Assembly (NCBI GenBank): GCA_964401045.1
Contig: CAYNXB010000008.1
Location: 1 to 64,000 of the forward strand
Length of the DNA: 64,000 nt
Source: CAYNXB01 sp964401045
GTDB taxonomy: Bacteria > Pseudomonadota > Alphaproteobacteria > Sphingomonadales > Sphingomonadaceae
Direction of reading: 5' to 3'
In this document: positions 26,096 to 35,065 of the stretch, in pieces
Position numbering within the stretch: the first letter of the stretch is position 1
Layout: each line of letters begins with the position of its first letter
Notes under the pieces: generated by a model
Told to the model about the DNA's origin: nothing
Databases searched by the model: none
What the model saw: only the letters and a program-made list of their open reading frames with translations
Translations under genes and position numbers: made by a program

Positions 26096-27185
26096 CGTGG
26101 GTGGCTTCCCAATCCTCGTCGGAACTCCACGAACCGGCCGGGCCCTTCACGGTGCAGCCGCGCTGCCCCTTCACGACCTTGCCGATCTGGAACACCTGCT
26201 CGCCCGCTTCCTCCAGTGCGGCCGTAACCGCCCTGGCCTTGCCCTGCTCTACCGCGAGCACCATCCCGATGCCGCAGTTGAAGGTGCGCGCCATCTCCTG
26301 CGGGGCAATGTTGCCCTCCTTCTGCAGGAATTTCATCAATCGCGGCCGCTTCCAGCTGTTCGCGTCGATCACCGCGTGGCTGCCTTCGGGAAGCACGCGC
26401 GGGACGTTCTCGAGCAAGCCGCCGCCGGTGATGTGCGCGAGCGCGTCGATATTCCCGGCGCGGACCTGCGGTAGGAGGCTTTGCACATAGATCCGGGTCG
26501 GCTCGATCAGCGCGTCGATCAGCAGGCGCTGCTCGTCGAACGGCGCTGGTTCGCCCATGGCCCAGCCGCGGTCCTCCGCCAGCCGGCGGACCAGCGAATA
26601 GCCATTCGAATGCGCGCCCGAGCTGGCGAGCCCAAGCAGCATATGGCCGGGTGCGACCCGATCGCCGGTGACCTGCTGCCCGCGTTCGACCGCGCCGACG
26701 CAGAACCCGCCCAGGTCATAATCGCCGGGCGCATACATTCCCGGCATCTCGGCAGTCTCGCCACCGATCAACGCGCAGCCGGCGATGCGGCAGCCTTTGG
26801 CGATGCCGGCGACGACTTGCTCAGCGACGCCTTCGTCGAGCTTGCCGGTGGCGAAGTAGTCGAGGAAGAACAGCGGCTCCGCGCCCTGGACGATCAGATC
26901 GTTGACGCACATCGCGACCAGGTCGATGCCGATCGAGCCGTGCCGGTCATGATCGATCGCGAGCTTGATCTTGGTGCCGACGCCATCGTTGGCGGCGACC
27001 AGCAGCGGATCCTTGTAGCCCGCGGCCTTCAGGTCGAAGAAGCCGCCGAAGCCGCCGATCTCGGCGTCAGCGCCCGGCCGGGCGGTTGCTTTGACCAGCG
27101 GGCCGATCGCTTTGACCAGCCGGTTGCCGGCGTCGATCGAGACGCCCGCCTGCTCGTAGGTATATGATGGCTTGTTGGAGCTCAT
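26088..27185 (-). CDS. purM: Phosphoribosylformylglycinamidine cyclo-ligase PurM
   Basis: 365 residues from ATG 27185. The frame runs open to 27269, but [20 protein letters not shown] is the family start. [39 protein letters not shown] and [16 protein letters not shown] are PurM signatures. It closes the imidazole ring of FGAM to AIR with ATP. It overlaps purN by 8 bases, and the two are co-translated. Divergent from the DUF2066 gene. Confidence 0.96.
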   Translation of the reverse strand: MSSNKPSYTYEQAGVSIDAGNRLVKAIGPLVKATARPGADAEIGGFGGFFDLKAAGYKDPLLVAANDGVGTKIKLAIDHDRHGSIGIDLVAMCVNDLIVQGAEPLFFLDYFATGKLDEGVAEQVVAGIAKGCRIAGCALIGGETAEMPGMYAPGDYDLGGFCVGAVERGQQVTGDRVAPGHMLLGLASSGAHSNGYSLVRRLAEDRGWAMGEPAPFDEQRLLIDALIEPTRIYVQSLLPQVRAGNIDALAHITGGGLLENVPRVLPEGSHAVIDANSWKRPRLMKFLQKEGNIAPQEMARTFNCGIGMVLAVEQGKARAVTAALEEAGEQVFQIGKVVKGQRGCTVKGPAGSWSSDEDWEATHDA

Positions 27186-27269
27186 CGCGCACCCCTTAGC
27201 CATTCGCGCTTGGATTTCCACTCGCCATTGGGCAGAAGGCCCCGAATTTCCGGAGCCACCCCCGGCCAC

Positions 27270-28526
27270 ATGTCGAGCCTCGCACAGACCGTACCTTTCC
27301 GCCTACGCACCTTACGCCCCGCGACGATGGTCGCCGCGGCGCTGTTCGTGCTCGCCCTCGCTGGATCGATGGTGCTCGCCCAGGTCGAGGGCGACCGTGG
27401 GATCATGCCCGTCGCAACCAGCAGCGATATCGACGTCTACGGCCTCAAGGTCGACGTCGGCGGCAAGAATTCCGAGGAAGCGCGCGAGCGGGGCTGGCAG
27501 CTCGCGATGCGGCTCGGGTGGAAGAAGCTCGGCGGGCCGGACATGCCGGATTCGCGGATCGAATCGATGGTTTCGGCGGTCGTTGTCGAGCACGAGCAGG
27601 TCGGTCCCAACCGCTACATCGCCCAGCTCGGCGTGATTTTCGATCGCCAGCGTGCCGGTGCACTGCTCGGTGCGGGCGGGGAGCACGCCCGTTCGGCGCC
27701 GATGCTGGTGATCCCGGTCCTGCGCCAGGGCGGCGTGCGCACTGTGTTCGAAACCCGCAACCCCTGGCAGCGCGCCTGGGCCGAGCGCCAGTTCGGCGCC
27801 AGCGCGATCGATTACGTGCGGCCGCAGGGCGCGGGCGGGGAATCGCTGCTGCTGACCGCCGGCCAGCCCGGGCGCCGCAGCCGCGCCTGGTGGCGCAACG
27901 TGCTCGACACCTTCGGTGCGGCCGACGTGCTGACCCCAATCGCAATCCTCCAGCGCGACTGGCCCGGCGGACCGGTGCGCGGCCGCTTCGTCGCCCGCTA
28001 TGGCCCGGACAACACCTTTCTCGACACCTTCGCGCTGAGCGCGCAAAGCGACGAGGAAGTCCCTGCCATGCTCGACAAGGCGCTTGGGCAGTTCGACCAG
28101 ATTTACACCGCCGCGCTCGCTTCCGGGAAGCTCCAGCCCGATCCGACGCTGCGCGCCGAGCAGATCGAGGTTTCGCCGGTGATCAAGGCATTGCTCGAAG
28201 CGGCGCGAACAGCCGAACTGGGCCTTGCAGGCGGTGTCGGCACCAGCGGCATCGCGCCCAACGCCACAGCCTCGGATTCGCCGCAGGTGCTCTACAGCCA
28301 CGTCGTGCAATTCGCGACGCCCGACGCGGCAGCGGTCGACGCCATGCTCGGTGCAGTGCGTGCGACCCCCGGTGTGCGCGGGGCAGCGACCAGCTCGATC
28401 GCTATTGGCGGCACTTCGGTGATGCGCGTCACTTATGGCGGCGATATCGGCGCGCTCGCGGTCGCGCTGCGCGGGCGCGGCTTCACCGTGCAGCAGGGCT
28501 CGAACGCGCTCAGCATCAGCAGGTAG
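27270..28526 (+). CDS. DUF2066-like exported protein
   Basis: 418 residues from ATG 27270 ([20 protein letters not shown]); earlier starts at 27210 and a later Met ([20 protein letters not shown]) are possible. The hydrophobic stretch at about residues 20-37 is a signal peptide or anchor. [32 protein letters not shown] and [19 protein letters not shown] fit the DUF2066 pattern. Its place between divergent purM and hdaA matches the purN-purM / DUF2066 / hda order I recall from Pseudomonas, which supports the assignment. Function unknown. The last 90 residues ([20 protein letters not shown]) look like a separate small domain. Confidence 0.65.
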   Translation: MSSLAQTVPFRLRTLRPATMVAAALFVLALAGSMVLAQVEGDRGIMPVATSSDIDVYGLKVDVGGKNSEEARERGWQLAMRLGWKKLGGPDMPDSRIESMVSAVVVEHEQVGPNRYIAQLGVIFDRQRAGALLGAGGEHARSAPMLVIPVLRQGGVRTVFETRNPWQRAWAERQFGASAIDYVRPQGAGGESLLLTAGQPGRRSRAWWRNVLDTFGAADVLTPIAILQRDWPGGPVRGRFVARYGPDNTFLDTFALSAQSDEEVPAMLDKALGQFDQIYTAALASGKLQPDPTLRAEQIEVSPVIKALLEAARTAELGLAGGVGTSGIAPNATASDSPQVLYSHVVQFATPDAAAVDAMLGAVRATPGVRGAATSSIAIGGTSVMRVTYGGDIGALAVALRGRGFTVQQGSNALSISR

Positions 28527-28533
28527 GGCGCAA

Positions 28534-29157
28534 ATGTCGCCCGCAGCGTCCCAGATCGCCCTGCCGTTGAAGCTGGCGGGGTCAGACGGCCCGGCGCGGA
28601 TCGTGCTGGGCGATGCCAACCAGGCGGTCGCCGAAGCCCTCGCCGCGCCGAAAACCTGGCCGTTCCGCACAGCCCTGCTGGCCGGTCCCCCGCGTTCGGG
28701 CAAGTCGTTGTTCGCGCGTTGGTTCGCCGAAAGCGGAGCGGGTGAGGCGATCGACGATGCAGGCACCATCGACGAGACTACCCTGTTCCACCGCTGGAAC
28801 CGCGCGCAGGAACACAGCAAGCCGCTGCTGCTCGTGGCCGATGCGCAAGGCTGGGAAATCGCTTTGCCAGACCTGAAAAGCCGCATTGGCGCGGCGCTGC
28901 AGCTCGAAATCGGCGTGCCCGACGATGCGCTCGTGCCCGGGTTGATCGAGAGCCATGCGGCGCAACGCGGGCTCGCACTGGGCGAGGGCGCGCTCGCCTA
29001 TCTCGCCCCGCGCAGCGAGCGAAGCTGGGCCGGAATCGAGCGGCTTGTCGCGGCGATCGACCGTTTGAGCCTTGAACGCAAGGTGCCCGCCACCATGTCA
29101 ATCTGGCGTGATGCGATCGAAGCGGTTCAGGGCGCGGAGCAGCCGCGCTTGCTTTAG
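28534..29157 (+). CDS. hdaA: HdaA, DnaA-homologous replication regulator (RIDA)
   Basis: 207 residues from ATG 28534, eight bases after the previous stop. It is a short AAA+ protein related to DnaA domain III: LLAGPPRSGKSLFARWF (Walker A), KPLLLVADAQGW (Walker B region) and a C-terminal lid ending ERLVAAIDRLSLERKVPA. It has no DNA-binding domain IV, as expected for Hda. The N-terminal QIALPLKL is the clamp-binding motif of Hda proteins, so it should act with the beta clamp to stimulate ATP hydrolysis by DnaA and prevent re-initiation. Confidence 0.88.
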   Translation: MSPAASQIALPLKLAGSDGPARIVLGDANQAVAEALAAPKTWPFRTALLAGPPRSGKSLFARWFAESGAGEAIDDAGTIDETTLFHRWNRAQEHSKPLLLVADAQGWEIALPDLKSRIGAALQLEIGVPDDALVPGLIESHAAQRGLALGEGALAYLAPRSERSWAGIERLVAAIDRLSLERKVPATMSIWRDAIEAVQGAEQPRLL

Positions 29158-29183
29158 GCGGATTTTTGGATGAGGATTCAGTG

Positions 29184-29894
29184 ATGTTCGACCGCCTCTC
29201 GGCCTATCTGGACTCGATCCGCTCGCGCGATCCCGCGCCGCGCTCGCGTGCCGAGATCATGCTCTATCCGGGCGTGTGGGCGCTCGCGTTCCATCGCGTG
29301 GCGCACTGGCTGTTCATCGGCCGGCTGTTCTTCCTCGCCCGGCTGGTCAATCACCTCGGGCGCTGGCTGACCGCGATCGACATCCATCCGGGCGCACGGA
29401 TCGGGAAGAACTTCTTCATCGACCACGGCTTCACCGTGATCGGAGAAACCGCCGACATCGGCGACAACGTGACCATCTACCAGAGCGTCACCCTGGGCGG
29501 CACCAATCCGACCAATGGCAAGTCCGGCAAGCGCCACCCCACGATTTGCGACAACGTGATCATCGGTTCGGGCGCACAGATCCTCGGACCGGTGACCGTC
29601 GGCGAACGCGCGCGGATCGGCGCTGGCGCCATCGTGACCGATGATGTGCCTGAAGGCGCGACAATGATCGGCTTGAAGGCCCGCTCTACCCTGGTCCCCG
29701 CCGAGACGTGGATGCGCGAGTTTCTCCCCTACGGAACTCCGTGCGAGGATTGCGAACCGGTCGGTGAAGCCGGCGGTGGGCGCATTTCGGCGCTCGAGGC
29801 CGAGTTGGCCGCGCTCAAGGGCGAAGTCGCGGCGCTTAGGGGCGAGTCTGCGCCTGCACCCGCGCCCAAGAAGAAAAGCGGAGCAGAACGCTGA
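29184..29894 (+). CDS. cysE: Serine O-acetyltransferase (EpsC/short CysE type)
   Basis: 236 residues from ATG 29184, with GAGGAT upstream. Left-handed beta-helix repeats (IHPGARIGKNFFIDHG, DIGDNVTIYQSVTLGGT, RHPTICDNVIIGSGAQILG) and the catalytic His residues in IDHGFTVIGETADIG mark serine acetyltransferase, which makes O-acetylserine from serine and acetyl-CoA for cysteine synthesis. The N-terminus is short, as in EpsC-type enzymes. The last 35 residues (SALEAELAALKGEVAALRG, then Pro/Lys-rich) form a coiled-coil-like tail that is not needed for catalysis. Confidence 0.92.
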   Translation: MFDRLSAYLDSIRSRDPAPRSRAEIMLYPGVWALAFHRVAHWLFIGRLFFLARLVNHLGRWLTAIDIHPGARIGKNFFIDHGFTVIGETADIGDNVTIYQSVTLGGTNPTNGKSGKRHPTICDNVIIGSGAQILGPVTVGERARIGAGAIVTDDVPEGATMIGLKARSTLVPAETWMREFLPYGTPCEDCEPVGEAGGGRISALEAELAALKGEVAALRGESAPAPAPKKKSGAER

Positions 29895-30250
29895 TGCTGG
29901 CAGGAGGCGGTGCGGGGCAAATCCTGCGCTTTCCGGGGCCGGCCCCGCTGCAGATTGGCTTCGAGCGCCCCGAGCTGACCCGCATTCTGGATCTCTATGG
30001 GCGCATGGTCGCCGCCGGCGAATGGCGCGACTACGCGATGGACTTTACGCGCGATTGCGCGACCTTCGCCGCCTTCCGCCGCACCGCCGAGGTGCCGCAA
30101 ATGCGGCTCGAGAAGCGCCCCGCGCTGCGCCAGCGGCAGGGCATGTGGGCGCTGTTCGGCGAGGCGGGGCAGGTGTTGAAGCGCGGCCACGAACTGGCGG
30201 GCGTGTTGGCGCCGCTGGAGCGGCGCCTGCTGAAGGCGGTCGAGAACTAG
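29894..30250 (+). CDS. DUF2794 protein
   Basis: 118 residues. FERPELTRILDLYGRMVAAG, WRDYAMDFTRDCATFAAFRR and RLEKRPALRQRQGMWALFGE match the DUF2794 family of alphaproteobacteria, whose function is unknown. Its ATG overlaps the cysE stop (TGATG), so it is translated with cysE. No membrane segment or signal peptide. Confidence 0.8.
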   Translation: MLAGGGAGQILRFPGPAPLQIGFERPELTRILDLYGRMVAAGEWRDYAMDFTRDCATFAAFRRTAEVPQMRLEKRPALRQRQGMWALFGEAGQVLKRGHELAGVLAPLERRLLKAVEN

Positions 30251-30270
30251 GCCCTGCCGCCGTCGTTCAA

Positions 30271-31314
30271 TCAGGCCGGCACCGCCCCGATTATCGGTAG
30301 CCGATCCTGCACAACGCCGGGTAGTTGCACCACCACCGCCCGGCGGATCGGGGTCCAGAACGCCGAGAGGCACAGCAGCGCCGAGCCGATCACCAGCGCG
30401 GTCAGCGCGACGTTGAGCTCGACCGCGCCGAACCGGTCGAACAGCCAGGTGAGCGCGAACAGCACGTAGGCGAGCGCCGAGACGAGCAACGCGCGGCGGT
30501 CGATAGCCAGCGCGACAAGCCCCATCGCGACATAGATCACCAGCACCGCGACCGCGCCGCCGAGCCCCACATTACCGCCGCCGGTAACCCCGATCCAGTT
30601 GAACAACGGGTGCGCGATCATCGGCGCGGCGAGCAGGTGCAACCAGAAGGCGACGTCGGCGCGGCGCGTCTCGCGTTGGCGGTCGCTCATGTCCCAGCGC
30701 ATCGCCAAGGCGAACACCGCGAGGCCAGCGACGAACACCATCCCTAGGATCTCATTCTCGACGGGCCTGCCAATGATCGCGAGCACCAGCGCAATGACGA
30801 ACAGGGCCAGCGAAGCGGCGCCGGCCGCGACGGTGATCGGCACCATGAAGCGCCGCCAGTGAAGCCACGCCGCGCCGGCCGTGAGCAACGCGGCGCCGCT
30901 GCCGATCGAGGCCGCGAGCGTCTCGTTGTGCCAGAGGTTGGATTCGGCAAGCGTGGCCAGGCCGATAAGCGTCCCAAATATCCCACCGACGAAGGCGAGC
31001 AGCAGGACGATGCTGGGCAATGCCATGTGCCGCTTGCGGGTAAAGAACTCGGCCATGCCCCACGCCGCGCCGGCAACGAACAGGCCGGATACCGAGGTGT
31101 CGATAAACCCACCGATGCTACCCACCGCCACCAGCACCATCGCCGCGGCTATGGTGACGAAAATGTCGTTGAAGCTGTTGACCAGGCGGAAGTTTTCCTC
31201 ATCCACCGCCGGCGCAGAGCGTGTGGCGGCGACGTGGGCGCGCAGCGCGCCGGCGGCATCGGCGCTGATCGCCCCCGCGGAGACGGCGGCCTTGAGATCG
31301 CTGTCGGAATACAT
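30271..31314 (-). CDS. Polytopic membrane protein, DUF2157-like
   Basis: 347 residues. A soluble N-terminus (DLKAAVSAGAISADAAGALR) precedes about ten predicted membrane helices with repeated small turns (for example MVLVAVGSIGGFIDTS, SIVLLLAFVGGIFGTLIGLA, AVAVLVIYVAMGLVALAI). The layout resembles DUF2157 and GDYXXLXY-partner membrane proteins of unknown function. It stands alone; a divergent partner is absent, and the 76 bases upstream separate it from the SDR gene, which is on the same strand. Confidence 0.7.
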   Translation of the reverse strand: MYSDSDLKAAVSAGAISADAAGALRAHVAATRSAPAVDEENFRLVNSFNDIFVTIAAAMVLVAVGSIGGFIDTSVSGLFVAGAAWGMAEFFTRKRHMALPSIVLLLAFVGGIFGTLIGLATLAESNLWHNETLAASIGSGAALLTAGAAWLHWRRFMVPITVAAGAASLALFVIALVLAIIGRPVENEILGMVFVAGLAVFALAMRWDMSDRQRETRRADVAFWLHLLAAPMIAHPLFNWIGVTGGGNVGLGGAVAVLVIYVAMGLVALAIDRRALLVSALAYVLFALTWLFDRFGAVELNVALTALVIGSALLCLSAFWTPIRRAVVVQLPGVVQDRLPIIGAVPA

Positions 31315-31390
31315 GTGGCAATCCTCCCCTAAGGACGGGGAGAAGCTATGCTCACTGTATTATCGAGTCAATACAGTGGGCGTCAACGAC

Positions 31391-32302
31391 TCACATACCG
31401 CCCTTTACCTGCTGCGCCGCCTTGAGGATCAGGGCCGATTGCTCCGCGCCGGATTGGGGGAACAGGAGGTTGTCGCGAGCCGAGATCCGATCCCAGTGCT
31501 TCGCGAAGTCCTCGACCGTACGTTCGTCCTCAGGCAGCCACAGCGGCTCGTTCATCCCCACCCATGCGGAATGGAACCCGCCCGCGCCGGCGCCGACCAT
31601 TGCATTGGTCGGCGCTTCCTCGCTCACGAGGTAGAGCGCCGCCGGAACCACGTTTTCCGGCGCGAACGCCTCGAACACCTGCTCGGGCAGGATGTCCTCG
31701 GTCATGCGCGTGGCGGCGACCGGGACGATGGTGTTGACCTTTACGTTGTACTTCGCGCCTTCGAGCGCGAGCGTCTTGGTCAGGCCGGCGAGGCCCAGCT
31801 TGGCCGCGCCGTAGTTGGCCTGCCCGAAGTTGCCGAACAGCCCGGTCGAACTGGCTGTCATCAGCACGCGACCATAGTTCTGCTCACGCATGATTTCCCA
31901 TGCGGCTTTGGTTGCATAAGCAGAGCCTTGCAGGTGGACCTTCAGGACGAAATCGAAGTCCGCCATTTCCATCTTGGCGAAGCTCTTGTCGCGCAGCACG
32001 CCCGCGTTGTTGATAAGGATGTGGAGGCCGCCCCATTTCTCTTTCGCCTGCGCGACCATCGCCTGCATCTGGTCGAATTCGGTGACCGAGGCGCCGTTCG
32101 AGATCGCCTCGCCGCCGGCTGCCTTGATTTCCTCGACCACTTGCAGCGCTGCATCTGAATGGCCGGTGCCGTCGCGCGCGCCGCCGAGATCGTTGACCAC
32201 GACCTTCGCGCCGCGCTTGGCCAGTTCGAGCGCGTACGCACGGCCGATGCCATTGCCCGCGCCGGTGACGACCGCCACGCGGCCTTCGAAGGAAATGCTC
32301 AT
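31391..32302 (-). CDS. SDR oxidoreductase, MFE-2 hydroxyacyl-CoA dehydrogenase-like
   Basis: 303 residues from ATG 32302. The frame continues upstream into the gph region, but MSISFEGRVAVVTGAGNGIG is the normal start. TGxxxGxG is TGAGNGIG, NNAG is present (LINNAGVLRD), and the catalytic Ser and YxxxK are in MTASSTGLFGNFGQANYGAAK. The GGARDGTGHSD insertion after the second strand is typical of the (3R)-hydroxyacyl-CoA dehydrogenase part of peroxisomal-type multifunctional enzyme. The substrate is probably an acyl-CoA or steroid-like alcohol. It follows gph by 14 bases. Confidence 0.85.
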   Translation of the reverse strand: MSISFEGRVAVVTGAGNGIGRAYALELAKRGAKVVVNDLGGARDGTGHSDAALQVVEEIKAAGGEAISNGASVTEFDQMQAMVAQAKEKWGGLHILINNAGVLRDKSFAKMEMADFDFVLKVHLQGSAYATKAAWEIMREQNYGRVLMTASSTGLFGNFGQANYGAAKLGLAGLTKTLALEGAKYNVKVNTIVPVAATRMTEDILPEQVFEAFAPENVVPAALYLVSEEAPTNAMVGAGAGGFHSAWVGMNEPLWLPEDERTVEDFAKHWDRISARDNLLFPQSGAEQSALILKAAQQVKGGM

Positions 32303-32316
32303 TCGTCTGTCTCCTG

Positions 32317-32994
32317 TCAGCCCAGCGTTTCGAGCGCTGGAACGAGTTCGTCGAAATGGTCGATCACCGCGTCGGCGCCGAGCGTTCGGGCCGGGGCGTC
32401 GTTGTAACCGAAGCTCAGGATCACGCACGGCTTGCCGGCAGCCCTGGCCGCACGGACATCGTAGCTCGAATCGCCGATCATGACGAAGCGTCCCTCGCCG
32501 CCGCAGCGCGCGATCGTCTCGTCGATCATGTCGGGTGCAGGCTTGCCGCGCCCCGGGCCAAGCGTGTCGCCGCCGATAACGCTGGCGAATCGGCTCGACA
32601 TCCCCAGCTGGTCGAGCAGCGACACCGCCAGGCGTTCAAACTTGTTGGTCGCCACCGCGAGCTTGCAGCCGCGCGCGGCCAGCGTATCGAGCGCGGCCAG
32701 GCAACCGGGATAGGGCCGGGTTTGGTCGGCGATGTGCGCGGCATAACGATCGAGCAGCCCGGCATAGAGTTGTTCGAACTCGGCTTCGCCCACGGGCCCC
32801 CCAGTGGTGTTGAACGCGCGCTCGAGCATTGCCCGGCTGCCGCCACCGACCAGATGGGCGACCTGATCCTCCGTGATCGGCTCGCGGCCGATTTGCGCCA
32901 GCGTGTGGTTGATCGCCGGATGCAAGTCCTTGTTGGAATCGACGAGCGTGCCGTCGAGATCGAAGCCGACGATGGCAAAGGGGAAGTCAGTCAT
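32317..32994 (-). CDS. gph: Phosphoglycolate phosphatase (HAD-IA)
   Basis: 226 residues from ATG 32994; upstream Met codons in the open frame overlap glmU and are rejected. FAIVGFDLDGTLVDSNKDLH carries the nucleophile Asp, LAVATNKFERLA is motif II, and GKPAPDMIDETI with VMIGDSSYDVRAARAAG are motifs III and IV. It dephosphorylates 2-phosphoglycolate, a by-product of DNA repair and of oxygenase reactions. Divergent from glmU by 61 bases. Confidence 0.88.
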   Translation of the reverse strand: MTDFPFAIVGFDLDGTLVDSNKDLHPAINHTLAQIGREPITEDQVAHLVGGGSRAMLERAFNTTGGPVGEAEFEQLYAGLLDRYAAHIADQTRPYPGCLAALDTLAARGCKLAVATNKFERLAVSLLDQLGMSSRFASVIGGDTLGPGRGKPAPDMIDETIARCGGEGRFVMIGDSSYDVRAARAAGKPCVILSFGYNDAPARTLGADAVIDHFDELVPALETLG

Positions 32995-33055
32995 CCCCAG
33001 CGCCGTTGCCGCAGCCTTATGGAAACCGCAACAGATTGGTGGCATTCGCGCCGCT

Positions 33056-34414
33056 ATGAGCAGCAGACCAATCGCCGCCATCGTCCTCGCCGCAGGCAAA
33101 GGGACGCGCATGAAGAGCGCGACCCACAAAGTCCTCCACCAGATTGCCGGGCGGGCGATGATCGATCATTTGCTGGCTTCGCTCGGGGATCTCGGCCCCG
33201 CGCGGACGGTGGTGGTGGTCGGCGATCTGCGCGATCAGCTGGAGAAGGCGCTCGGCGCGCGCGCGGAAGTGGTGGTGCAGGAGCCGCAGCTCGGTACCGG
33301 ACACGCGGTGCAACAGGCCGAGGCGGCGCTGGCGGGCTTCGCTGGCGATGTGCTGGTGCTCTACGGCGATGTCCCGTTCGTCCGCTCCGCGACGATGCGT
33401 GCGATGCTCGACCGGCTGGGCGAAGCCGATGCGCCCGCGGCCGTGGTGCTCGGGTTCGAGCCGGACGATGCGCTGCAATACGGGCGCGTGATCGCCGAGC
33501 AGGGCCGCATCGCGAAAATGGTCGAATTCAAGGATGCCAACGCGGCCGAGCGCGCGACCAGGCTGTGCAATTCGGGGTTGCTGGCGGCGCGCGCGGCGGA
33601 CCTGTTCGCGCTGCTCGGCAAGGTCGGCAATGCCAACGCCCAGGGCGAATACTACCTGCCCGATATCGTCAACATCGCAGTCGGCGAAGGGCGTACCTGC
33701 GCAGTGGTCGTGACCGACACGCCTAACGAGGTTGCCGGAATCAACAGCCGCGCCGAGCTCGCCACCGCAGAGGCGCAATGGCAGGCGTTCAAGCGCGACG
33801 AGGCGATGGCCGGCGGCGCCACGCTCAAGGCGCCGGAGACGGTATTCTTCTCATGGGATACGGCACTCGGAAAGGACGTGACGGTCGAGCCGAATGTGGT
33901 GTTCGGGCCTGGCGTGACGGTGGCGGACAACGTCACCATCCGCGCGTTCTGTCACATCGAGGGCGCAACCTTGGCAAGCGGGGTTGAGGTCGGCCCCTTC
34001 GCGCGGCTGCGGCCCGGCGCGCGGCTTGAGGAAAAGAGCAAGGTGGGCAACTTCGTCGAGATGAAGGCGGCCACGCTTGGGCCGGGCGCCAAGGCCAATC
34101 ACCTGACTTACCTCGGGGACGCCGAAGTCGGCGCGGGCGCGAACATCGGCGCCGGCACGATCACCTGCAACTACGATGGCTATTTCAAGCACAAGACCGT
34201 GATCGGCGAGCGCGCTTTCATCGGATCGAACAGCGCGCTGATCGCCCCGGTTCGGATCGGAGCGGATGCCATCGTTGCCGCGGGCAGCGCGGTCAGCCGC
34301 GACGTCGCGGCCGGCGAACTGCGCATGGTCCGCGCCGAACAGTTGGTGAAGCCAGGGTGGGCGGACCGCTTCCATAACGCGATGCGCAAGAAAAAGGCGG
34401 AGGCGAAGGACTGA
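33056..34414 (+). CDS. glmU: Bifunctional UDP-N-acetylglucosamine pyrophosphorylase / glucosamine-1-phosphate acetyltransferase GlmU
   Basis: 452 residues from ATG 33056. The N-terminal uridylyltransferase has AAIVLAAGKGTRMKSATHKV, LGTGHAVQQAEAAL and LYGDVPFVRSATM; the C-terminal left-handed beta-helix has KVGNFVEMKAATLGPGAKANHL, DAEVGAGANIGAGTITCNYD and the catalytic His in the first of these regions (HLTYLGD). It makes UDP-GlcNAc for peptidoglycan and LPS. It pairs functionally with glmS 650 bases downstream. Confidence 0.96.
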   Translation: MSSRPIAAIVLAAGKGTRMKSATHKVLHQIAGRAMIDHLLASLGDLGPARTVVVVGDLRDQLEKALGARAEVVVQEPQLGTGHAVQQAEAALAGFAGDVLVLYGDVPFVRSATMRAMLDRLGEADAPAAVVLGFEPDDALQYGRVIAEQGRIAKMVEFKDANAAERATRLCNSGLLAARAADLFALLGKVGNANAQGEYYLPDIVNIAVGEGRTCAVVVTDTPNEVAGINSRAELATAEAQWQAFKRDEAMAGGATLKAPETVFFSWDTALGKDVTVEPNVVFGPGVTVADNVTIRAFCHIEGATLASGVEVGPFARLRPGARLEEKSKVGNFVEMKAATLGPGAKANHLTYLGDAEVGAGANIGAGTITCNYDGYFKHKTVIGERAFIGSNSALIAPVRIGADAIVAAGSAVSRDVAAGELRMVRAEQLVKPGWADRFHNAMRKKKAEAKD

Positions 34415-34415
34415 G

Positions 34416-34847
34416 ATGGCGCTCACCGATCGGCAACTGGCGGTTGTCCTGCAGGCCTGCATCGAGCACGCGAAGATGCGGCTCGAGGAGCAGGGCGGCT
34501 TTCTGCCGTTCGGCGCGCGCGCCCGGCCCGATGGCGAGATAGAATTCGTCGAGGCGCGGGAAACCGGCGAGGAGGAATCGCTCGACGCCGTCTATCAGCG
34601 AATCAGCGCGCTCGTCGCTCAGGCCGGTCGGGCGAAGGAGATCGTCGCCGGCGCGCTTGTCGCCAACACCGGACTGCCGGAGGGTGCCATCGGAACATTC
34701 GAAACTGCGATCACCGTCCAGCTCGAAGCGCCGGGCTTCTGCCGCGGCGTGATCGCGCCCTACAGGCTGACCGGCGATGGTCAGCGGCGGGTGGAACTGG
34801 GTGATTTGCTGCCAGACGTCGCGGACGCGGTCATCTTTGCCGGCTGA
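34416..34847 (+). CDS. Conserved hypothetical protein after glmU
   Basis: 143 residues, not recognised. It starts 1 base after the glmU stop, so co-translation is likely. LTDRQLAVVLQACIEHAKMRLEEQG, split around a short loop, is an amphipathic helix; the rest alternates short strands and acidic stretches (ARETGEEESLDAVYQRISAL, LVANTGLPEGAIGTFETAIT). No signal peptide or membrane helix. The sequence is soluble-looking with normal codon use, and nothing ties it to UDP-GlcNAc synthesis beyond position. Confidence 0.6.
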   Translation: MALTDRQLAVVLQACIEHAKMRLEEQGGFLPFGARARPDGEIEFVEARETGEEESLDAVYQRISALVAQAGRAKEIVAGALVANTGLPEGAIGTFETAITVQLEAPGFCRGVIAPYRLTGDGQRRVELGDLLPDVADAVIFAG

Positions 34848-35065
34848 CGATCATTCCTGCTTCTTGCGCGCGTGGATAAGCCGAATGGTGTGGATCGAAG
34901 TCTTATCCAAGGAAACGTCCGGTAGGCCCAGGGCCACGGCGTTCCGCCGCCAGCGGCCACGGCTCCGATCGTCAGAGGCCGTCATCTTCGTCACGCGCAG
35001 TAACAGGGATCTGCCGGCGCGCACGCCGGGTATCCGCGTCCCCCATATCCTGTAGGAACAAGCTC

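Noticed and set aside
34848..35065. GlmS ribozyme or riboswitch before glmS
   Set aside because: No ribozyme-like core or double-pseudoknot arrangement was seen, and the ribozyme is typical of Gram-positive bacteria.
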